A stretch of 21,946 nucleotides of DNA from UBA287 sp034190325 (GTDB lineage Archaea > Thermoplasmatota > UBA186 > UBA287): assembly GCA_034190325.1 (NCBI GenBank), contig JAXHST010000055.1, forward strand, positions 1-21,946, given 5' to 3'. The notes under the pieces are model-generated. The model had not been told where the DNA came from and searched no databases. It saw only the letters and a list, made by a program, of their open reading frames with translations. Shown here piece after piece: positions 21,845-21,946 of the stretch. How positions within the stretch are numbered: position 1 is the first letter of the stretch; every line of letters begins with the position of its first letter. The position numbers and the translations under genes are program-made.

Positions 21845-21946
21845 GATCAGGGAGATAACCAGGCCTATAAAAATGAAAAGAATAAAAGGTATTTTTGGGG
21901 TTACCAGAGTTTTTGTTCCTTCTTTTTTATAGACCCAATATTTCCT
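21833..21946 (-). CDS. C-terminus of an A24-type prepilin/preflagellin peptidase, partial
   Basis: The minus strand is open from the window edge to TGA (complement of 21833-21835), giving 37 C-terminal residues. It shows a basic loop (RKYWVYKKEG), then VTPKIPF, then a closing hydrophobic span (about 20-37). The VTPKIPF plus terminal membrane helix is reminiscent of archaeal A24 prepilin/preflagellin peptidases, which cleave class III signal peptides at the membrane. Only the tail is visible, so the catalytic Asp residues cannot be checked. The gene overlaps the upp 3' end by 12 nt on the opposite strand. Confidence 0.55.
   Translation of the reverse strand, partial: RKYWVYKKEGTKTLVTPKIPFILFIFIGLVISLILSL

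Noticed and set aside
1..21946. CRISPR array, insertion sequence, prophage or toxin-antitoxin genes
   Set aside because: No regularly spaced repeats, inverted terminal repeats, transposase, integrase or toxin motifs were seen on either strand.

Overview
The window is a densely packed stretch of an archaeal chromosome, almost certainly from a euryarchaeon. Evidence for this is the archaeal-type ProRS (464 aa, C-terminal zinc module, terminal Tyr), AlaRS, TrpRS and PheRS beta, a two-repeat (homodimer-type) tRNA-splicing endonuclease, membrane-anchored LonB, ribosomal protein L40e, the archaeal families DUF63 and DUF211, and the end of an archaeal prepilin-type peptidase. Arginine is mostly AGA/AGG and isoleucine often ATA. 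First genes of transcription units tend to have an A/T-rich TATA-like box centred about 22-28 nt before the start codon, so their mRNAs should be leaderless, while several internal genes carry Shine-Dalgarno motifs. I cannot name the genus. There is no sign of a prophage, transposon, CRISPR array or complete tRNA gene.

Layout, left to right. (1) 1-1723, plus: the last two genes of an oligo/dipeptide ABC importer, dppD (cut by the window edge) and dppF. (2) 1745-1870, minus: a 41-residue single-span membrane protein in the gap after dppF, found by hand translation. (3) 1924-2421, plus: a lone 2-oxoacid:ferredoxin oxidoreductase gamma subunit. (4) 8725 down to 2415, minus: a 1278-residue three-domain sugar enzyme (beta-phosphoglucomutase-like HAD, trehalose-6-phosphate phosphatase-like HAD, GH65), then a DUF63 membrane protein, then proS. 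(5) 11679-8953, minus: alaS. (6) 11770-13873, plus: uridine phosphorylase and a cytosine-permease-family transporter. (7) 17087-13870, minus: an HD-domain SAMHD1-like phosphohydrolase, endA and trpS. (8) 17216-21844, plus: DUF211, lonB, rpl40e, pheT and upp. (9) 21946-21833, minus: C-terminus of an A24-type peptidase.

Two themes dominate. Translation and tRNA metabolism supplies four aminoacyl-tRNA synthetases, the tRNA-splicing endonuclease and a ribosomal protein. Nutrient uptake and salvage supplies peptide import and pyrimidine salvage (NCS1 transporter, uridine phosphorylase, uracil phosphoribosyltransferase). The most distinctive object is the three-domain fusion. Its parts could in principle run trehalose-6-phosphate -> trehalose -> glucose + beta-glucose-1-phosphate -> glucose-6-phosphate on one chain. 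The same architecture is known from the mycobacterial OtsB1 type, so it is not a new domain combination, but in an archaeon it suggests transfer and an uncharacterised role.

Gene packing is tight: three convergent pairs overlap at their stop codons, and several co-directional pairs overlap by 1-4 nt. No gene-free stretch exceeds 300 nt. The longest is the 227-nt gap between alaS and the fusion gene.
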